In this document: piece after piece, positions 13,737-14,345 of the stretch
How positions within the stretch are numbered: position 1 is the first letter of the stretch
Layout of the letters: each line of letters starts with the position of its first letter
DNA from: Bacteriovoracaceae bacterium UBA2394
GTDB lineage: Bacteria > Bdellovibrionota > UBA2394
Length of the DNA: 14,345 bases
NCBI GenBank assembly: GCA_002343335.1
Contig: DDSI01000078.1
Coordinates: 1-14,345 of the forward strand
Reading direction: 5' to 3'
Program-made: the position numbers and the translations under genes
The notes under the pieces: generated by a model
Databases searched by the model: none
Seen by the model: only the letters and a program-made list of their open reading frames with translations
What the model was told of the DNA's origin: nothing

Positions 13737-14345
13737 ATGGGCCATCCCTATGACGTGCTTGAGGCGCACGCAATTTCCACCCCCGACAAGATAGCGGTCA
13801 ATGTATTGAAATTGGGGGATCAGTCCTTCGAGCGATTTGAAGGCATTTCTTGGGCTGAATTGCTGCGAAGGGTTCGGGGTTACGGTCACTACCTCCAAAA
13901 TGAACTCGGTTTGAAGGCTGGGGAACGTATCGCAATCTGCGCTCGAAACGGCGTGGAGTGGATTACGCTGGATTATGCCTGCATGGCCACGGGGATCGTC
14001 AGTGTGCCGCTGTTTGTGCATTCGCACGTGGATGAGTGCAACTATATATTAGATGAAGCGGAAGCCCGTTATATCTTTGTCGACGAACCGATTGGTGGAA
14101 TTCGAACGGAGCAAAAGAGACTCGCCGACGTAGAGTGTTTCATTAAGCAAAAGGATTTCTCTCCTTTCAAGCGTGCGGATCGCAAAGTCGGAGATCTTAG
14201 TTCTATCATCTACACCAGCGGAACGAGCGGATCTCCTAAGGGAGTGATGCATTCGGCGGATAATTTTCTAGCTGCCGTGAAAGTGGCGATTCGAGAGGTA
14301 AAGATTACCTCAAAGGATATTTTAGTATCCTACTTGCCTCTTTCC
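13737..14345 (+). CDS. AMP-binding acyl-CoA synthetase (3' truncated)
   Basis: Start of an adenylate-forming enzyme, most likely a long-chain fatty-acid-CoA ligase that activates fatty acids with ATP and CoA. The ATG at 13737 has GGAGGG just upstream, and the frame is open for 203 codons to the window end. Visible family features: an N-terminal PDKIAV then ISWAELLRRV (37-46), GERIAICARNGVEWITLDYA (62-81), GIVSVPLF (86-93), and the P-loop-like AMP-binding motif IIYTSGTSGSPKGVMHS (157-173), followed by DILVSYLPLS at the edge. The stretch between VPLF and the P-loop is shorter than in typical long-chain enzymes. The adenylation core and CoA-binding C-terminal domain lie outside the window, so substrate cannot be told. 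It is divergent from the LecA-like lipoprotein across a 167-base gap; TTGACG at 13664 could be a -35 but no good -10 follows. Confidence 0.93.
   Translation, partial: MGHPYDVLEAHAISTPDKIAVNVLKLGDQSFERFEGISWAELLRRVRGYGHYLQNELGLKAGERIAICARNGVEWITLDYACMATGIVSVPLFVHSHVDECNYILDEAEARYIFVDEPIGGIRTEQKRLADVECFIKQKDFSPFKRADRKVGDLSSIIYTSGTSGSPKGVMHSADNFLAAVKVAIREVKITSKDILVSYLPLS

Noticed and set aside
13605..14252. Minus-strand ORFs of 140 and 67 residues
   Set aside because: They lie antisense to the acyl-CoA synthetase, whose plus-strand frame is clearly coding and has a strong binding site.

Overview
The window reads as ordinary chromosomal DNA of a Gram-negative, proteobacteria-like organism. It carries an IHF alpha subunit (a proteobacterial-type architectural protein) next to pheT, several lipoproteins with a lipobox, and type IV pilus-type minor pilins. 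Base composition looks close to half G+C by eye (not computed). The mix of a pheT-ihfA block, a PilW/PilX-like pair and many lone secreted beta-rich proteins would fit Bdellovibrionota or a related 'delta'-type lineage, but that placement is inference only. No phage, transposon, CRISPR array, or toxin/defence system was seen, and no stretch over 300 bases lacks a gene.

Layout. On the left, on the plus strand, are the 3' part of pheT, a probable promoter, ihfA, and a small basic ORF overlapping the end of ihfA. Facing them on the minus strand are a secreted parallel beta-helix protein and, just upstream of it, a short secreted protein of unknown function. Next come a plus-strand AhpD/carboxymuconolactone-decarboxylase-like protein and a minus-strand tRNA-Pro(GGG). 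Upstream of the tRNA, on the same strand, is a LamG-like lipoprotein, preceded by two overlapping pilin-type genes: a PilW-like protein followed by a very large 837-residue PilX-like protein. A divergent intergenic region with a GNRA-capped hairpin separates these from a plus-strand pair joined by an ATGA overlap: a glycosyltransferase-GtrA fusion and an MgtE magnesium channel. MgtE converges on a minus-strand lipoprotein with calcium-binding TSP3-type repeats and a C-terminal region resembling the LecA (PA-IL) lectin. The right edge holds the first 203 codons of an AMP-binding acyl-CoA synthetase on the plus strand.

How the genes fit together. The recognised plus-strand genes are cytoplasmic or inner-membrane metabolic and housekeeping functions. 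The predicted proteins on the minus strand are all exported or surface-directed: beta-helix, small secreted protein, LamG lipoprotein, two pilins, LecA-like lipoprotein. The most interesting unit is the PilW-like/PilX-like pair. Neither protein has the Glu at +5 of the mature pilin, and the second carries a huge cysteine-rich, probably beta-helical ectodomain, so the pair looks like a candidate pilus-tip complex. The lipoproteins with lectin-like folds may act in adhesion or glycan contact, but nothing in the sequence proves this.
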